DNA of 64,000 nucleotides. Source: Gammaproteobacteria bacterium. Lineage in GTDB: Bacteria; Pseudomonadota; Gammaproteobacteria; Chromatiales; Chromatiaceae. Positions 51,980 to 62,890 of the stretch are shown here, piece by piece (position 1 is the first letter of the stretch; each line of letters starts with the position of its first letter). The notes beneath the pieces are model-generated. The model was not told where the DNA came from, searched no databases, and saw only the letters and a list, made by a program, of their open reading frames with translations. The stretch lies in assembly GCA_009929855.1 (NCBI GenBank), contig RZZN01000012.1, positions 1 through 64,000 on the forward strand, read 5' to 3'. The position numbers and the translations under genes were made by a program.

Positions 51980-53232
51980 AGCACCAACCCGTCATGCTGC
52001 GCGACCGTGTGCATGTCCTTGTCGCCCCGCCCGGACAGATTGACGATGATCGTCTGATCCTTGCGCATGGTCGGGGCGAGCTTCTGGACGTAGGCGAGTG
52101 CGTGACTGGACTCGAGCGCGGGGATGATGCCCTCGGTGCGCGTGAGATGATGAAAGGCCGCCAGCGCCTCCTCGTCGGTGACCGCATCGTAATGCGCGCG
52201 ACCCGTGTCCTTCAGCCAGGCATGCTCGGGACCCACCCCCGGATAGTCGAGTCCGGCCGAGATGGAATGGGTCGCGACGATCTGGCCTCGGGCATCCTCC
52301 ATCAGATAGGTGCGGTTGCCATGGAGCACGCCCGGACGACCCGCGCACAGCGGCGCGGCATGGCGTCCGGTGGCAAGCCCATCGCCCGCGGCCTCGACCC
52401 CATGGATCGCGACCGCGCCATCCTCGATGAATGGATGGAAGAGACCGATGGCGTTGGATCCCCCGCCGACGCAGGCGACCAGCGCATCGGGCAGGCGTCC
52501 GGTGCGCTCGAGGATCTGGGCACGCGCCTCGCGACCGATCACCGCCTGGAAATCACGCACCATCGCCGGGTAGGGATGCGGACCGGCCACGGTCCCGATG
52601 ATGTAGAAGGTGTTGTCGACATTGGTCACCCAATCGCGCATCGCTTCGTTGAGCGCGTCCTTGAGCGTGCGTGAGCCCGAGGTCACCGACACCACGCGCG
52701 CGCCCAGAAGACGCATGCGATAGACATTCGCCTTCTGTCGGGCGATATCGACCTCGCCCATGTAGACCACGCATTCCAGGCCCAGACGCGCCGCGACGGT
52801 GGCGCTCGCCACACCGTGCTGGCCAGCCCCGGTCTCGGCGATGATCCGGGTCTTGCCCATGCGCCGCGCCAGCAGCGCCTGACCGATGGTGTTGTTGACC
52901 TTGTGCGCCCCGGTGTGATTGAGATCCTCGCGCTTGAGGAAGATCTGCGCACCGCCCAGCTCACGACTCCAGCGCTCGGCATGATAGAGGGGCGAGGGTC
53001 GCCCCACATAATCGCGCAGATCCGCATCGAGCTCGGCGAGGAACTCGGGATCGCCCAGATAGCGCTCATAGGCCGCGCGCAATTCCTCGAGCGGATGCAT
53101 CAGGGTCTCGGGGACGAACATGCCCCCGTAAGGACCGAAATGACCCGAGGCATCGGGCCAGTGATAGGAGCGAGCCGCGCCCGGCCCGTCGCTGGATGCG
53201 CTAGAACGCAGACCTGAGACAGTCGACATCAT
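51976..53232 (-). CDS. trpB: Tryptophan synthase beta subunit
   Basis: PLP enzyme joining indole and serine (418 aa). [20 protein letters not shown] near residue 32, [19 protein letters not shown] with the Schiff-base lysine (HK), [10 protein letters not shown], and [15 protein letters not shown] for phosphate binding are all present. The first 25 residues are non-conserved. Two ATGs in tandem (53232 and 53229) follow AAGGTGA. The gene begins 32 bases inside trpF. Confidence 0.97.
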   Translation of the reverse strand: MMSTVSGLRSSASSDGPGAARSYHWPDASGHFGPYGGMFVPETLMHPLEELRAAYERYLGDPEFLAELDADLRDYVGRPSPLYHAERWSRELGGAQIFLKREDLNHTGAHKVNNTIGQALLARRMGKTRIIAETGAGQHGVASATVAARLGLECVVYMGEVDIARQKANVYRMRLLGARVVSVTSGSRTLKDALNEAMRDWVTNVDNTFYIIGTVAGPHPYPAMVRDFQAVIGREARAQILERTGRLPDALVACVGGGSNAIGLFHPFIEDGAVAIHGVEAAGDGLATGRHAAPLCAGRPGVLHGNRTYLMEDARGQIVATHSISAGLDYPGVGPEHAWLKDTGRAHYDAVTDEEALAAFHHLTRTEGIIPALESSHALAYVQKLAPTMRKDQTIIVNLSGRGDKDMHTVAQHDGLVL

Positions 53233-53839
53233 TCACCTTCTGCATGAAATCGCGAATCTTGTCATGATCCTTGATGCCCTTCGCGGCCTCCACACCACCG
53301 CTGACATCGACCCCGAACGGGCCGACTTGGCGGATCGCCAGGCCGACCGATGCGGGATCCAAGCCCCCCGCCAGGATGATCGATGGGGCCATCGAGCGCG
53401 GGATCCGGTCCCAGTCGAACGCACGACCGGTCCCGCCGGCCCGCGCCGGATCGAAGGTATCCAGGAGCAACCCGGCCGCCGCACCATAACGCATCCGCTC
53501 GGCCTGGAGATCGATCTCCGGGCGCATGCGGATCGCCTTGATCCAGCGTCTCGCGAAGGACGCGCAATAGCGCGGATCCTCATCGCCGTGAAATTGCAGC
53601 AGCTCCAGCGGCACCTGCTCCAAAGTCGCGCGAACCTGCTCGGGCGGCGCATCGACGAACAGCCCAACCGCGGTCACGAACGGCGGCAAGACCCGACACA
53701 AGGCCGCGGCCTGCGCGGGCGTGACCGCCCGCGGACTCGCGGGATGGAAGACCAGACCCACGGCGTCGACGCCCGCGGCCACCGCCGCTTCCACGTCGTC
53801 CAGGCGGGTCAGACCACAGATCTTAACGCGCGTTCTCAT
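53201..53839 (-). CDS. trpF: Phosphoribosylanthranilate isomerase
   Basis: TIM-barrel isomerase of tryptophan synthesis (212 aa). [27 protein letters not shown] at the start carries the catalytic Cys; further conserved blocks are [15 protein letters not shown] and [17 protein letters not shown] with the catalytic Asp and phosphate loop. It is 85 bases after truA and overlaps trpB by 32 bases, forming trpF-trpB-trpA. Confidence 0.96.
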   Translation of the reverse strand: MRTRVKICGLTRLDDVEAAVAAGVDAVGLVFHPASPRAVTPAQAAALCRVLPPFVTAVGLFVDAPPEQVRATLEQVPLELLQFHGDEDPRYCASFARRWIKAIRMRPEIDLQAERMRYGAAAGLLLDTFDPARAGGTGRAFDWDRIPRSMAPSIILAGGLDPASVGLAIRQVGPFGVDVSGGVEAAKGIKDHDKIRDFMQKVNDVDCLRSAF

Positions 53840-53924
53840 GATTGGCGAATGTTTGGCACGCTCATGGATTCAGGATCGATACTCGGCGGCCCATCGCGGC
53901 CGCATGCCAGCGCGGCGCGCAGGC

Positions 53925-54743
53925 TCAGCGCGGCGCATCGGGCACACGCGGCAGGTCGAAGACTGGCGGATATTCGGCGCGGACGAAATAGAGTCCTTGC
54001 GGCGGCGCGGTGACTCCGCCGAGACGCCGATCGCGCGCACTCAAGAGCTCGCTGGTCCACTCGGTGGAGGCCTCACCGCGTCCGATCTTCATCAAGACCC
54101 CGGCGATGTTGCGCACCATGTGGTGCAGAAAGCCGTTCGCCCCGACGCGCAGCTCGATCAGTCCCGCGGTCTCGCTCAGCTCCAGATAGTGCAGATCCCG
54201 GATCGGGCTCTTCGCCTGACAGGCCACCGCGCGAAAGCTGGAGAAGTCATGCCGTCCGACCAGTGCCCGGCCCGCCTCGCGCATGCGCGCGAGATCCAAG
54301 CGGCGGTGCGTCCAAACCGCGCGGTCACGGCGCAGGGGCGAGCGTGTCGACGCGACCAGGATGAGATAACGATAGTGACGCGCCAGCGCACTGAAGCGCG
54401 CGTGGAACGAGTCATCCACGGCGCGCGCCCAGCGTACCGCCACGTCGGGCGGCAGATTGACATTGGCCCCCAGCACCCAGGACCGCTCCGAGCGCTGGGC
54501 GTGCGTGTCGAAATGCACCACTTGCCCCTCGGCATGCACCCCGGCATCGGTCCGTCCGGCGCACTGGATGCGCACCGGATGATCCGCGACCCGTCCGATC
54601 GCGGCCTCCAGGGTCGTCTGCACGCTGCGCGCCGCGGTTTGGGTCTGCCACCCATGGAAGGCGGTGCCGTCATATTCGACACCGAGCGCGATGCGCTGGC
54701 GCGCGCGGCCATTCAGCTCACCCACAGGATCCCACTCGCTCAA
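53925..54743 (-). CDS. truA: tRNA pseudouridine(38-40) synthase
   Basis: Modifies U38-U40 in the anticodon stem of tRNAs (272 aa). GVEYDGTAFHGWQTQ opens the fold; CAGRTDAGVHAEGQVVHF holds the catalytic aspartate (GRTDAGVH). FSSFRAVACQAKSPIRDL and FLHHMVRNIAGVLM follow. No ATG is available at the start: a TTG at 54743 overlaps the fimV stop by 4 bases, and a GTG at 54725 would match the E. coli N-terminus better. Confidence 0.94.
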   Translation of the reverse strand: MSEWDPVGELNGRARQRIALGVEYDGTAFHGWQTQTAARSVQTTLEAAIGRVADHPVRIQCAGRTDAGVHAEGQVVHFDTHAQRSERSWVLGANVNLPPDVAVRWARAVDDSFHARFSALARHYRYLILVASTRSPLRRDRAVWTHRRLDLARMREAGRALVGRHDFSSFRAVACQAKSPIRDLHYLELSETAGLIELRVGANGFLHHMVRNIAGVLMKIGRGEASTEWTSELLSARDRRLGGVTAPPQGLYFVRAEYPPVFDLPRVPDAPR

Positions 54744-57034
54744 CGCAGGCTCGCCAACAGCTCGCGCGCCTCCGCGCGCTGCGCCTCATTGCCATCCTCC
54801 AGCACCTCCTCGAGGATCTCGCGCGCCGACTGGGCGTCATCCATGTCCAGGTAGGCGCGCGCGAGGTCGAGCTTCGTCGCGTTCTCGTCCCAGATGCTCG
54901 AATCGGCCAGCCAACCTGCCGTGGATGATGCTTCGACAGCCTCATCCGTTGAGGCTCTGGATGGCCTTTGCTCGAGCAGATCGAGCACGTCACGATCGAT
55001 CGAGCCCAAAAGGATGTCATCACTGGGCTGGCTCGGGGTCGGCACGGTTGGTTGGCCATCGGCCTGCGTCGGGGCTCGAGCCGCGGCCAGCGCATCCAGA
55101 TCCAAGGCGCCCTCCTCGCTCAGGTCATCGAGTGTCAGGATCAGATCATCGGGTGCGCTCACGCGCGGCGCGGAGAGCGGCCCGCCATCCGGCGGCTGGG
55201 TGGGTGCGCCGGCGATGAGCGCTTCGAGCGCGTCCTCGTCGAAGGTCACCTCATCCAACAGCAGCGGCTCCTCGTCCTGCCGCGCCGACATCCGCTCATC
55301 CGCGAGCGCCGTCTCATGGCGCGGGGGCGCGGTGCGTTGCACGGAGACTGGGGCGACCTCCTCCAGGGGCGGCGGCTCCCGTCCCGCGACCTCGACAGCG
55401 GCGCCCGCATCACGGGATGGCGTGTGCGCTGCGACCTCCTCGGGCCGCTCCAGCCGCGGCTCATCCTCCTCGGGCAGATCCAACTGCGGCTCCTCCAGAG
55501 GCGCCGCGGAGATCTCGGTGATCGAGATCCCGGCGCTCGGATCCCAATGTCCACCGCGCTCGACCATCAGCGCGATGATGCCCAACTGCTGCCATTGCTC
55601 TGGCTCGGCGCGGTCACCACCAGATGCCTTGATCTCGTCCATCACGGCCCGCAGTGCCGCGGAATCACCGCTGCCCGCATGAATCTCAGCCAACTTGAAC
55701 TTGATATCGAGACGCTCGGGCGCGCGTTCGAGCTCGCGCTTCAGCAGATCCTCGGCCTCCTTGTAACGTCCATAGGCCACGTAGATGTCGGCCTCCGAGA
55801 GTGGATCAGCCTCCTCGGTCTCGGCATCGAACCGCGCCAGCGAGGCCAGCTCGGCCGACAGGGCCGCGAGTCCACTCGCGGGCGCGCCGTCCGCGAGCGC
55901 ACTCGGTGTCTCGCCGCGCGCCTCGGCGCGCTCGCGCCCGGCGTGCGGCGGCGCGCTCGCGCCCGCCGCCTGCGCGGCAAAGGGCTGCGGGATCAAGATC
56001 GACTCGGGCGTGACCTGCTCGACGTCCGTCAGGTCCGAGTCTGTCTCCACCTCGAGGGCGCGCCGGCGGCGGCGTGCCGCCTGCCAGATCAGGGCCAGCA
56101 CCCCGAGGGCCATGACAGCGGCCATGGCCGCGAGTGGGACCAGATAATCATGCCAGGCCGAGCTGGCCACGGTCTCGGACACGGGCGCTGGCCGCGGAGC
56201 GGATGGCCTGGACTCGGCCGGCGGGGCCGGGCTCGCCGCGACGGTGACCGCGGCCGGATCCGGGACCACCGACGCTGGGCTGGCAGACTCCCGCGCCGCG
56301 ACCTCGCCGGGAGGCGTCTCGACCCGCGTGGGACTGGGCTCGGGTGGCGCGACGGCAAGCCGCGCGCGCTCGGCATCACGCATCCTCAGCTCCGCCGTCG
56401 TTTCGGCAAGCTGTTTCTCCAGATCCTGGACACGCAGCTGCAAGCGCTCGACCTGGGCCCGTGCCTCCTGGCTCGTCTCCAAGGCCAGCTGGAGCTCGCG
56501 CTCGATCGCCGCGCTCAGCGCCGGCGTGGGCTCGGGCGCCGCGGCCGGGCGCACTGGCGCCGGCCGCGGCGCTGGTGACGGGGTCGGCGTCGCTGGACGG
56601 GCGGACGCCCCGCCGGCTGGTCTGGCCGCGCCCCGCGTGTCAGTGGGTGGATCGAGCAGGGCGGTGTAGTGTCTGATCAGCTTGCCGCCTGGCCAGAGCA
56701 CCTGCAGCAGCAAGTCGACGAAGGGCTCGCGGATCGGCTCGCGGCTGGTGACACGGATCACCGGATCGCCGCGGGCCGACAGGCCGGGCTGGAAGGACAG
56801 CTGGCTGAGAAACTGGAGACGCTCGACACCGGACAGGGCAAAGTCCTCGGGCGAGGCCAGGGTCACGCGAATGGTATCGAGCTCATCGCCCTTGACATCG
56901 ATGAGATCGATCTCAGCGAGGAACGGTTGATTGAGCGCTGATTCGGCGCGCATGCCGCCGAGCCCAAGCGCGGCGGCATCGAGCGCGAAGAGGCTCAGCA
57001 GAACCGTCAACCCAACAAAGCTAGCGCGCACCAT
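54740..57034 (-). CDS. fimV: FimV-like polar hub protein (LysM-type periplasmic domain, TPR-containing cytoplasmic tail)
   Basis: A 764-aa protein that in relatives organises the cell pole and promotes type IV pilus assembly and twitching. The signal peptide is SFVGLTVLLSLFALDAAALG, followed by the FimV N-terminal signature (LNQPFLAEIDLIDVKGDELD, SREPIREPFVDLLLQVLWPG). Then come a proline-rich linker, a coiled coil (about 195-240: VERLQLRVQDLEKQLAETTAEL), a membrane helix near 310 (LAAMAAVMALGVLALIWQA), and an acidic cytoplasmic part. That part has TPR-like repeats (DIYVAYGRYKEAEDLLKREL) and ends with the FimV C-terminal motif KLDLARAYLDMDDAQSAREIL. The ATG at 57034 follows GAGGG by 7 bases. 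Its presence fits the minor pilin operon at 41.7-44.6 kb. Confidence 0.92.
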   Translation of the reverse strand: MVRASFVGLTVLLSLFALDAAALGLGGMRAESALNQPFLAEIDLIDVKGDELDTIRVTLASPEDFALSGVERLQFLSQLSFQPGLSARGDPVIRVTSREPIREPFVDLLLQVLWPGGKLIRHYTALLDPPTDTRGAARPAGGASARPATPTPSPAPRPAPVRPAAAPEPTPALSAAIERELQLALETSQEARAQVERLQLRVQDLEKQLAETTAELRMRDAERARLAVAPPEPSPTRVETPPGEVAARESASPASVVPDPAAVTVAASPAPPAESRPSAPRPAPVSETVASSAWHDYLVPLAAMAAVMALGVLALIWQAARRRRRALEVETDSDLTDVEQVTPESILIPQPFAAQAAGASAPPHAGRERAEARGETPSALADGAPASGLAALSAELASLARFDAETEEADPLSEADIYVAYGRYKEAEDLLKRELERAPERLDIKFKLAEIHAGSGDSAALRAVMDEIKASGGDRAEPEQWQQLGIIALMVERGGHWDPSAGISITEISAAPLEEPQLDLPEEDEPRLERPEEVAAHTPSRDAGAAVEVAGREPPPLEEVAPVSVQRTAPPRHETALADERMSARQDEEPLLLDEVTFDEDALEALIAGAPTQPPDGGPLSAPRVSAPDDLILTLDDLSEEGALDLDALAAARAPTQADGQPTVPTPSQPSDDILLGSIDRDVLDLLEQRPSRASTDEAVEASSTAGWLADSSIWDENATKLDLARAYLDMDDAQSAREILEEVLEDGNEAQRAEARELLASLR

Positions 57035-57301
57035 CCCGTACCCTCGTCGGCGGACGGCAGCACGCCGCCGTCCACACGAAATGACTCTGGTGATCTCGCC
57101 GTTGGGGTCACGGCGCCCATGATCCAGACATCCATTGCAAGAGCCACCCCAGGCGCACGCTGCCGGCGACCAGGGGTCGTGTCGTCGCGCCGGACATCGC
57201 ACATCGCCAGCGCGCACCGCCGCGCGAGCAATCAAAGGCTGACTATAGTCGATGGTCGCGAGGAGACCAAGCACAAGGAGCGCGCGGCGGTGCGATCAGC
57301 C

Positions 57302-58411
57302 TCAGAGCAGGATCCCAAGCATCCGGCGCAAAGGCTCGGCCGCGCCCCACAACAGCTGATCACCCACCGTGAAGGCGCTCAGGTAACGATCGCCCAGGTT
57401 CATCTTGCGCACCCGCCCGACCGGAATGCGCAGGGTTCCGGTCACGGCCGACGGGGACAGCCCATCAACGGTCTGCTGGCGATCGTTCTCGATCAGGCTC
57501 ACCCAGTCGTTGGAGGAGGCGATGATCGACTCGATCTCGGCGAGCGAGCAGTCGCGCGTCAGCTTGATGGTCAAGCCTTGACTGTGACAGCGCATGGCCC
57601 CGACCCGCACGCACAGACCATCGATCGGCACCGGGTCACCCTCGCGTCCGATGATCTTGTTGGTCTCGGCCATCCCCTTCCACTCCTCGCGGCTCTGACC
57701 GTTCGGCAGCTGGGTATCGATCCAGGGAATGAGGCTCCCGGCCAGGGGCACGCCGAAATTGGCCCGCGGAAAGTCCGCGCCGTGCATGACCTGCGTGACC
57801 CGCCGATCGATCTCGAGGATGGCGGAGGCCGGATCGTCCAGCAAGGGCGCCACCGCGCCGTGCAAGGCCCCCATCTGAGCGAGCAGCTCGCGCATGTTCT
57901 TCGCGCCCGCGCCCGAGGCGGCCTGATAGGTCATGGCGCTGATCCACTCGACCAGCCCCTCCCGGAACAGCCCACCAATGGCCATCAGCATGAGACTGAC
58001 GGTGCAATTGCCGCCGATGAAATCACGCTGTCCTTGCTCCAGCGCGCGATCGATCACCGAGCGGTTGACCGGATCCAGGATGATGGTGGCATTCGGCTCC
58101 ATGCGCAGCGCCGAGGCCGCATCGATCCAGTAGCCGCTCCAGCCGCTCGCGCGCAGCTTGGGATGAACCGCCTTGGTGTAGTCCCCGCCCTGACAGGAGA
58201 GGATCAGGTCCATCTCGCGCAAGGCCTCGATCGATTCGGCATCCTCGAGTGGACGGGCACCCTGCCCCACGTCCGGACCCGGCTGCCCCACCTGCGAGGT
58301 GGTGAAGAACACCGCCTCCGGGATCCGCTCGAAATCACCCTCGGCGCGCATGCGATCCATGAGGACCGAGCCGACCATACCCCGCCAACCAATCAAACCA
58401 ACACGCTTCAT
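57302..58411 (-). CDS. asd: Aspartate-semialdehyde dehydrogenase
   Basis: Reduces aspartyl phosphate to the semialdehyde feeding Lys, diaminopimelate, Met and Thr (369 aa). It starts [20 protein letters not shown] (NADP loop). The active-site Cys is in [14 protein letters not shown] and the catalytic His in [17 protein letters not shown]. It belongs to the gammaproteobacterial long type. The ATG at 58411 follows GGAG by 9 bases; the leuB stop is 48 bases upstream. It provides the substrate used by hom at 20669-21985. Confidence 0.96.
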   Translation of the reverse strand: MKRVGLIGWRGMVGSVLMDRMRAEGDFERIPEAVFFTTSQVGQPGPDVGQGARPLEDAESIEALREMDLILSCQGGDYTKAVHPKLRASGWSGYWIDAASALRMEPNATIILDPVNRSVIDRALEQGQRDFIGGNCTVSLMLMAIGGLFREGLVEWISAMTYQAASGAGAKNMRELLAQMGALHGAVAPLLDDPASAILEIDRRVTQVMHGADFPRANFGVPLAGSLIPWIDTQLPNGQSREEWKGMAETNKIIGREGDPVPIDGLCVRVGAMRCHSQGLTIKLTRDCSLAEIESIIASSNDWVSLIENDRQQTVDGLSPSAVTGTLRIPVGRVRKMNLGDRYLSAFTVGDQLLWGAAEPLRRMLGILL

Positions 58412-58459
58412 GGATCTACTCCGCAATCTTCACAATGGCTTGGCCCACCGGCGCGCGTC

Positions 58460-59539
58460 TCACAGTGCCGCGACCACCGCATCGCCCATCTCGGCGGTGC
58501 CCACCTGACGCATCCCGTCGGACATGATGTCAGCGGTGCGCAATCCTTGGTCAAGCACTCGGGAAACCGCCTGCTCGACGCGCTCGGCCGCCGCCGGCGC
58601 GCCCAACGAGTAACGCAGCATCATGGCTACCGAGAGGATGGTGGCCAATGGATTGGCCACACCGCGACCGGCAATGTCCGGGGCCGAGCCATGGATCGGC
58701 TCGTACATCCCCTGCCCCGCGGCATTCAGGGCCGCCGAGGGCAGCATCCCGATGGAGCCGGTCAGCATCGCCGCGCAGTCCGAGAGGATGTCGCCGAACA
58801 TGTTGGTGGTCACCATGACATCGAACTGCTTGGGCGCGCGCACCAGCTGCATGGCGGCGTTGTCGACATACATGTGGGTCAATGTGATCTCGGGATAGTC
58901 GCGCGCGGTGCGCGTCGCGACCTCGCGCCACAGCTCGGTGGATTCGAGCACGTTGGCCTTGTCCACCGAGCAGACGCGCCGATCGCGCTTCATGGCGATC
59001 TCGCAGGCGGTGCGACAGATCCGCTCGATCTCGGATTCGGAGTAGACCAGCGTGTTGAAGCCCCGACGCTCACCCCCGGGCAGGGTCTCGATCCCGCGTG
59101 GCTGACCGAAATAGATGCCCCCGGTGAGCTCGCGCACGATCATGATGTCGAGCCCGGAGACCACCTCAGACCTGAGCGTGGAGGCCTCGGCCAGCTGCGG
59201 ATAGAGGATGGCCGGGCGCAGGTTGGCGAACAGACCCAGGCCCGCGCGTAGACCGAGCAGGCCCTTCTCGGGCCGCTTGGAGATGTGCAGCGGCTCCCAC
59301 TTGGGTCCGCCCACCGCGCCGAGCAGCACGGCATCGGCAGCCCGCGCCGCCGCCATGGTCGCCTCGGGCAGTGGATCACCCACGGCATCGTAGGCCGCGC
59401 CGCCGACCAGCGCATCCTCCAGCTCGACCTCGATCGACCCCGCGGCCTGGAGCGCGCGCAACACCTTCACCGCCTCGGCCACGATCTCCAGGCCGATCCC
59501 ATCCCCAGCCAGGACCAGAACTTTCTTGCTCAATGTCAT
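58460..59539 (-). CDS. leuB: 3-isopropylmalate dehydrogenase
   Basis: Oxidative decarboxylase of leucine synthesis (359 aa). [55 protein letters not shown], and [22 protein letters not shown] with the metal-binding Asp region are present, as is [20 protein letters not shown]. The enzyme is complete. It follows leuD after a 120-base gap that may hold its own translation signals but shows no clear gene. Confidence 0.96.
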   Translation of the reverse strand: MTLSKKVLVLAGDGIGLEIVAEAVKVLRALQAAGSIEVELEDALVGGAAYDAVGDPLPEATMAAARAADAVLLGAVGGPKWEPLHISKRPEKGLLGLRAGLGLFANLRPAILYPQLAEASTLRSEVVSGLDIMIVRELTGGIYFGQPRGIETLPGGERRGFNTLVYSESEIERICRTACEIAMKRDRRVCSVDKANVLESTELWREVATRTARDYPEITLTHMYVDNAAMQLVRAPKQFDVMVTTNMFGDILSDCAAMLTGSIGMLPSAALNAAGQGMYEPIHGSAPDIAGRGVANPLATILSVAMMLRYSLGAPAAAERVEQAVSRVLDQGLRTADIMSDGMRQVGTAEMGDAVVAAL

Positions 59540-59659
59540 GAGTTGCTCGCTATCAACCGTATGAAGATGAATCGGCGCGGTGAGCCGGATCGAACGGGCG
59601 ACTCGCCGCCATCGCCCCCGTCAGCGATCCGGCCGAGCGTTCGCCCGCTCGGCCGCGGC

Positions 59660-60310
59660 TCATTGGTCTGGTGTCAGGAACAGCCAGGGCGCCTCGCGGC
59701 GACGGCGCGTTTCATAGGCACGAATGGCGTCGGCCTGCTGCAGGGTCAGGCCGATGTCGTCCAAGCCCTCGACCAAGCGTCGCTTGTTGCCGGCATCCAG
59801 CTCGAACGGGATGCACTCACCCGTCTCGAGGGTCAGCACCTGACCCGGCAGATCCACCGAGATGCGCAGCGCCTCGGCACCATGGGCGCTCGCAAAGAGC
59901 CTGTCGACGGTCTCCGCGGGGAGCACGATCGGCAACAAGCCGTTCTTGAAGCAGTTGTTGTAGAAGATGTCCGCGAAGCTCGGGGCGATGATGACACGAA
60001 ACCCATAGTCGGCCAGTGCCCAGGGCGCGTGCTCGCGCGATGAGCCGCACCCGAAGTTCTCGCGCGCCAGCAGGATGCTGGCCCCTTGATAGCGCGGATC
60101 ATTGAGGACGAACTCCGGATTGAGCGGCCGATGGGTGCAATCCATCTCCGGCTCGCCGCGATCCAGATACCGCAGCTCGTCGAACAGATAGGGGCCGAAC
60201 CCGGTGCGCTTGATGCTCTTGAGGAACTGCTTGGGGATGATGGCATCGGTGTCGACGTTGGCGCGATCCAAGGGTGCCACGCGTCCGGTGAAATTCTCGA
60301 AGGGCTCCAT
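59660..60310 (-). CDS. leuD: 3-isopropylmalate dehydratase small subunit
   Basis: Swivelling-domain subunit that works with LeuC (216 aa). [18 protein letters not shown] near the start and [18 protein letters not shown] are diagnostic. I chose the ATG at 60310, whose first base is shared with the leuC stop (TGATG) and which has GAGG 8 bases upstream; a GTG one codon earlier is possible. Translation is coupled to leuC. Confidence 0.96.
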   Translation of the reverse strand: MEPFENFTGRVAPLDRANVDTDAIIPKQFLKSIKRTGFGPYLFDELRYLDRGEPEMDCTHRPLNPEFVLNDPRYQGASILLARENFGCGSSREHAPWALADYGFRVIIAPSFADIFYNNCFKNGLLPIVLPAETVDRLFASAHGAEALRISVDLPGQVLTLETGECIPFELDAGNKRRLVEGLDDIGLTLQQADAIRAYETRRRREAPWLFLTPDQ

Positions 60311-61713
60311 CACAGGGTCCTCACATCGACGAAGTGACCCGACACGGCCGCGGCGGCGGCCATGGCCGGACTGACCAGATGGGTGCGTCCCCCCTGCCCC
60401 TGCCGCCCCTCGAAGTTGCGGTTGGAGGTCGAGGCACAGCGCTCACCCGGCTCGAGCCGGTCGGCGTTCATGGCCAGGCACATTGAGCAACCGGGCTCGC
60501 GCCATTCGAATCCAGCCTCGGTGAAGATCCGATCCAGGCCCTCGGCCTCGGCCTGCGCCTTGACCAGACCCGAGCCAGGCACGACCAGCGCGAGACGAAT
60601 GTTCGGCGCGACCCGCCGACCCTTCAGCACGGCGGCCGCGGCGCGCAGATCCTCGATGCGCGAGTTGGTGCAAGAACCGATGAACACCTTGTCCAGCTCG
60701 ATCTCCTGGATCGGGGTCCCCGGCGTCAACCCCATGTAGGCCAGGGCACGTCGCATCCCGTCGGCCTTGACCGGATCGGGCTCGCGCGCCGGATCAGGCA
60801 CCTTGCCGTCCACCGCCACCACCATCTCGGGCGAGGTGCCCCACGTCACCTGCGGCTGGATCGTCGCGGCATCCAGGTGCAGCACCCGATCGAACACCGC
60901 GTCCGGATCGCTCACCAGGGTGCGCCAGTGCGCGGCGGCCTGCTCGAAGAGCTCACCCCGAGGGGCATAGGGGCGGCCACGCAGATACTCGATGGTCTTC
61001 TCGTCGACCCCGATCAGACCGGCCCGCGCGCCCGCCTCGATGGCCATGTTGCAGACCGTCATGCGCCCCTCCATGGAGAGCGCGCGGATCGCCTCGCCAG
61101 CGAACTCGATCACCGCCCCGGTTCCACCGGCGGTGCCGATGGTGCCGATGATGGCGAGCACGATGTCCTTGGCGGTCACGCCCGGCCCGACTTGACCGTC
61201 GACACTGATCAAGAAGGACTTGGACTTGCGTTGGGTCAGCGTATGGGTCGCCAGGACATGCTCGACCTCGGAGGTCCCGATCCCGAAGGCGAGGGCCCCG
61301 AAGGCGCCATGGGTCGAGGTGTGCGAATCACCGCAGACCAGGGTCGCGCCCGGCAGGGTGAAGCCCTGCTCCGCGCCGATCACATGCACGATCCCCTGAC
61401 GCGGATCATTCATGCGAAAGAGCGTGATCCCGAAGTCGCTGCAATGCCGATCGAGCGTCTCCACCTGGATACGCGAGACCGGATCCGTGATCCCCAGATG
61501 CAGATCACGCGTCGGGACATTGTGATCCGGCACCGCCAGATGAGACGAAGCTCGCCACGGCTTGCGCCCGGCCAGGCGCAGCCCCTCGAAGGCCTGTGGC
61601 GAGGTCACCTCATGGACGAGCTGACGATCGATATAGAGCAAGGCCGCGCCGTTCTCGTCGAGCTCGACGACGTGCGCGTCCCAAAGTTTGTCATAGAGGG
61701 TCTTGCCACCCAT
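60310..61713 (-). CDS. leuC: 3-isopropylmalate dehydratase large subunit
   Basis: Aconitase-family subunit (467 aa, the standard length). It begins [50 protein letters not shown] and GCSMCLAMN supply the three 4Fe-4S cysteines. The ATG at 61713 follows GAGG by 8 bases; an in-frame ATG at 61764 would lie upstream of the mapped promoter start. First gene of leuC-leuD-leuB-asd. leuA is not linked. Confidence 0.97.
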   Translation of the reverse strand: MGGKTLYDKLWDAHVVELDENGAALLYIDRQLVHEVTSPQAFEGLRLAGRKPWRASSHLAVPDHNVPTRDLHLGITDPVSRIQVETLDRHCSDFGITLFRMNDPRQGIVHVIGAEQGFTLPGATLVCGDSHTSTHGAFGALAFGIGTSEVEHVLATHTLTQRKSKSFLISVDGQVGPGVTAKDIVLAIIGTIGTAGGTGAVIEFAGEAIRALSMEGRMTVCNMAIEAGARAGLIGVDEKTIEYLRGRPYAPRGELFEQAAAHWRTLVSDPDAVFDRVLHLDAATIQPQVTWGTSPEMVVAVDGKVPDPAREPDPVKADGMRRALAYMGLTPGTPIQEIELDKVFIGSCTNSRIEDLRAAAAVLKGRRVAPNIRLALVVPGSGLVKAQAEAEGLDRIFTEAGFEWREPGCSMCLAMNADRLEPGERCASTSNRNFEGRQGQGGRTHLVSPAMAAAAAVSGHFVDVRTL

Positions 61714-61745
61714 GGGTCTAACCTCACGGCTGAAATGATCGGGCA

Positions 61746-61774
61746 AGGATAAACGGCGGATCACTTAAGCTCAA
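61746..61774 (-). promoter_or_regulatory. Sigma-70 promoter of the leuCDB operon
   Basis: On the minus strand TTGAGC (61769-61774) and TATCCT (61746-61751) are exactly 17 bases apart. Transcription would begin near 61739, about 26 bases before the leuC ATG. That short leader leaves no room for a leucine attenuator. Confidence 0.55.
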
Positions 61775-61885
61775 TCGACGCCGTGCCATCGAGCGGCGCA
61801 ACGTTGCAGCGCAGCCTCATGACGCGCGCGCGATCGCCCGCGCTCCGAGCGCGTGAGTGCTGACCGCGAGGCACACCGGGACGGC

Positions 61886-62833
61886 CTATGGAGTGATCGG
61901 ATCGCGCGCGAGCAGATCCACGAGCTCGACCCTGAAGGGGGTCTCGGCGCTCGCATCGATGCTGATCCAGACCCCACCGATGCGCGGTGAGCCTGGCACC
62001 TCCACGCGCACGAAACGCTCGATGGTCCGCCCAGTGCGCGCATCGCGCAACGGCTGGTTGTGCTGGAAATTGTGGGTGTCGCCATGGATCACCAGCACAG
62101 GTCCAGGATAACGGTCGAGCAATTCGATCAGCGACTCGCGCAGACCGACGAAGCCGCGCGCCGGACGCGCCAGCTCGAATTGCGGATTGGCCTGGAAGAA
62201 CAGGACCATGGCCAAGGCCTCCTGTGCCTTGGCCTGCTCGAGCGCCTGCGCGAGCCAGCGCCGGGTCGCGGCCTCGCGCGCGGTGAATTCGGCGATGGCC
62301 GCCGCGTCGCCCGATCGATGACCGTTGTTGCTGCCGACGACGTGGAGCGTCACGAAAAGGATCCCTGAGTGCATGAAGGCCACCTGCTCGGGATAGGCCG
62401 GCCCGTCGCCCCCAGCCGCCACCCGGGCGCCCAGCCGATCGAGCCGCAGCACCTCGGGATCGGCGAAGAACAGCTCGCGCAGTCGCGCCAAGCGCTCGCG
62501 TGGATCCTTGGCGCCCGCGCTGAGACGATGGCAATCGGTCCACTCATTGTCACCTGGCGTGTAGACCACGGGCACCGGTTGGCCGCGAAAGATTTCCGCG
62601 ATCCTGCTCAGCTGCGCATCGGTGCAGGGCGAGCCCCCTGACTTGATGTCCCCGACGTGGACCAGAAAAGGGCTGCCCCCGGCGACGGCCTGGTCGAAGA
62701 GCGCGCTCAACTGCGCCTCCTCCGCCGTCTTGTAAGGCAGATCACCCAGGGCGAAGAAGCGTGTCGCCTCGGCCCGCGCCAACGTGCCACACAACAGACT
62801 CAGGCCCGCCCAGAATAGGATCGCTCGTCGCAT
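61886..62833 (-). CDS. Secreted metallophosphoesterase-like protein
   Basis: A 315-aa protein with signal peptide RRAILFWAGLSLLCGTLARA cut before EATRFF. Calcineurin-type metal motifs are recognisable in order: FFALGDLPY, VHVGDIKSGGSPC, YTPGDNEWTDC and VIHGDTHNFQHN. Two Cys near the metal sites may pair in the periplasm. The substrate is unknown. The ATG at 62833 follows GGGGGCG by a few bases. Divergent from srkA (57 bases apart); its stop lies 112 bases upstream of the leu promoter. Confidence 0.82.
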   Translation of the reverse strand: MRRAILFWAGLSLLCGTLARAEATRFFALGDLPYKTAEEAQLSALFDQAVAGGSPFLVHVGDIKSGGSPCTDAQLSRIAEIFRGQPVPVVYTPGDNEWTDCHRLSAGAKDPRERLARLRELFFADPEVLRLDRLGARVAAGGDGPAYPEQVAFMHSGILFVTLHVVGSNNGHRSGDAAAIAEFTAREAATRRWLAQALEQAKAQEALAMVLFFQANPQFELARPARGFVGLRESLIELLDRYPGPVLVIHGDTHNFQHNQPLRDARTGRTIERFVRVEVPGSPRIGGVWISIDASAETPFRVELVDLLARDPITP

Positions 62834-62890
62834 CGTCGCCCCCAGTGCGCAGCGCGTTTCGACCGCCCATGCGGCCGAATCCGCATTACA

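Noticed and set aside
54968-59251. Long plus-strand open frames opposite fimV and asd/leuB (54968-56578, 57119-59251)
   Set aside because: Antisense shadows of fimV, asd and leuB with repetitive Arg/Gly/His composition; the minus-strand proteins are clearly real.
61714-61885. Leader peptide or attenuator for the leu operon
   Set aside because: The best promoter starts only about 26 bases before leuC, and no Leu-rich short frame is seen.
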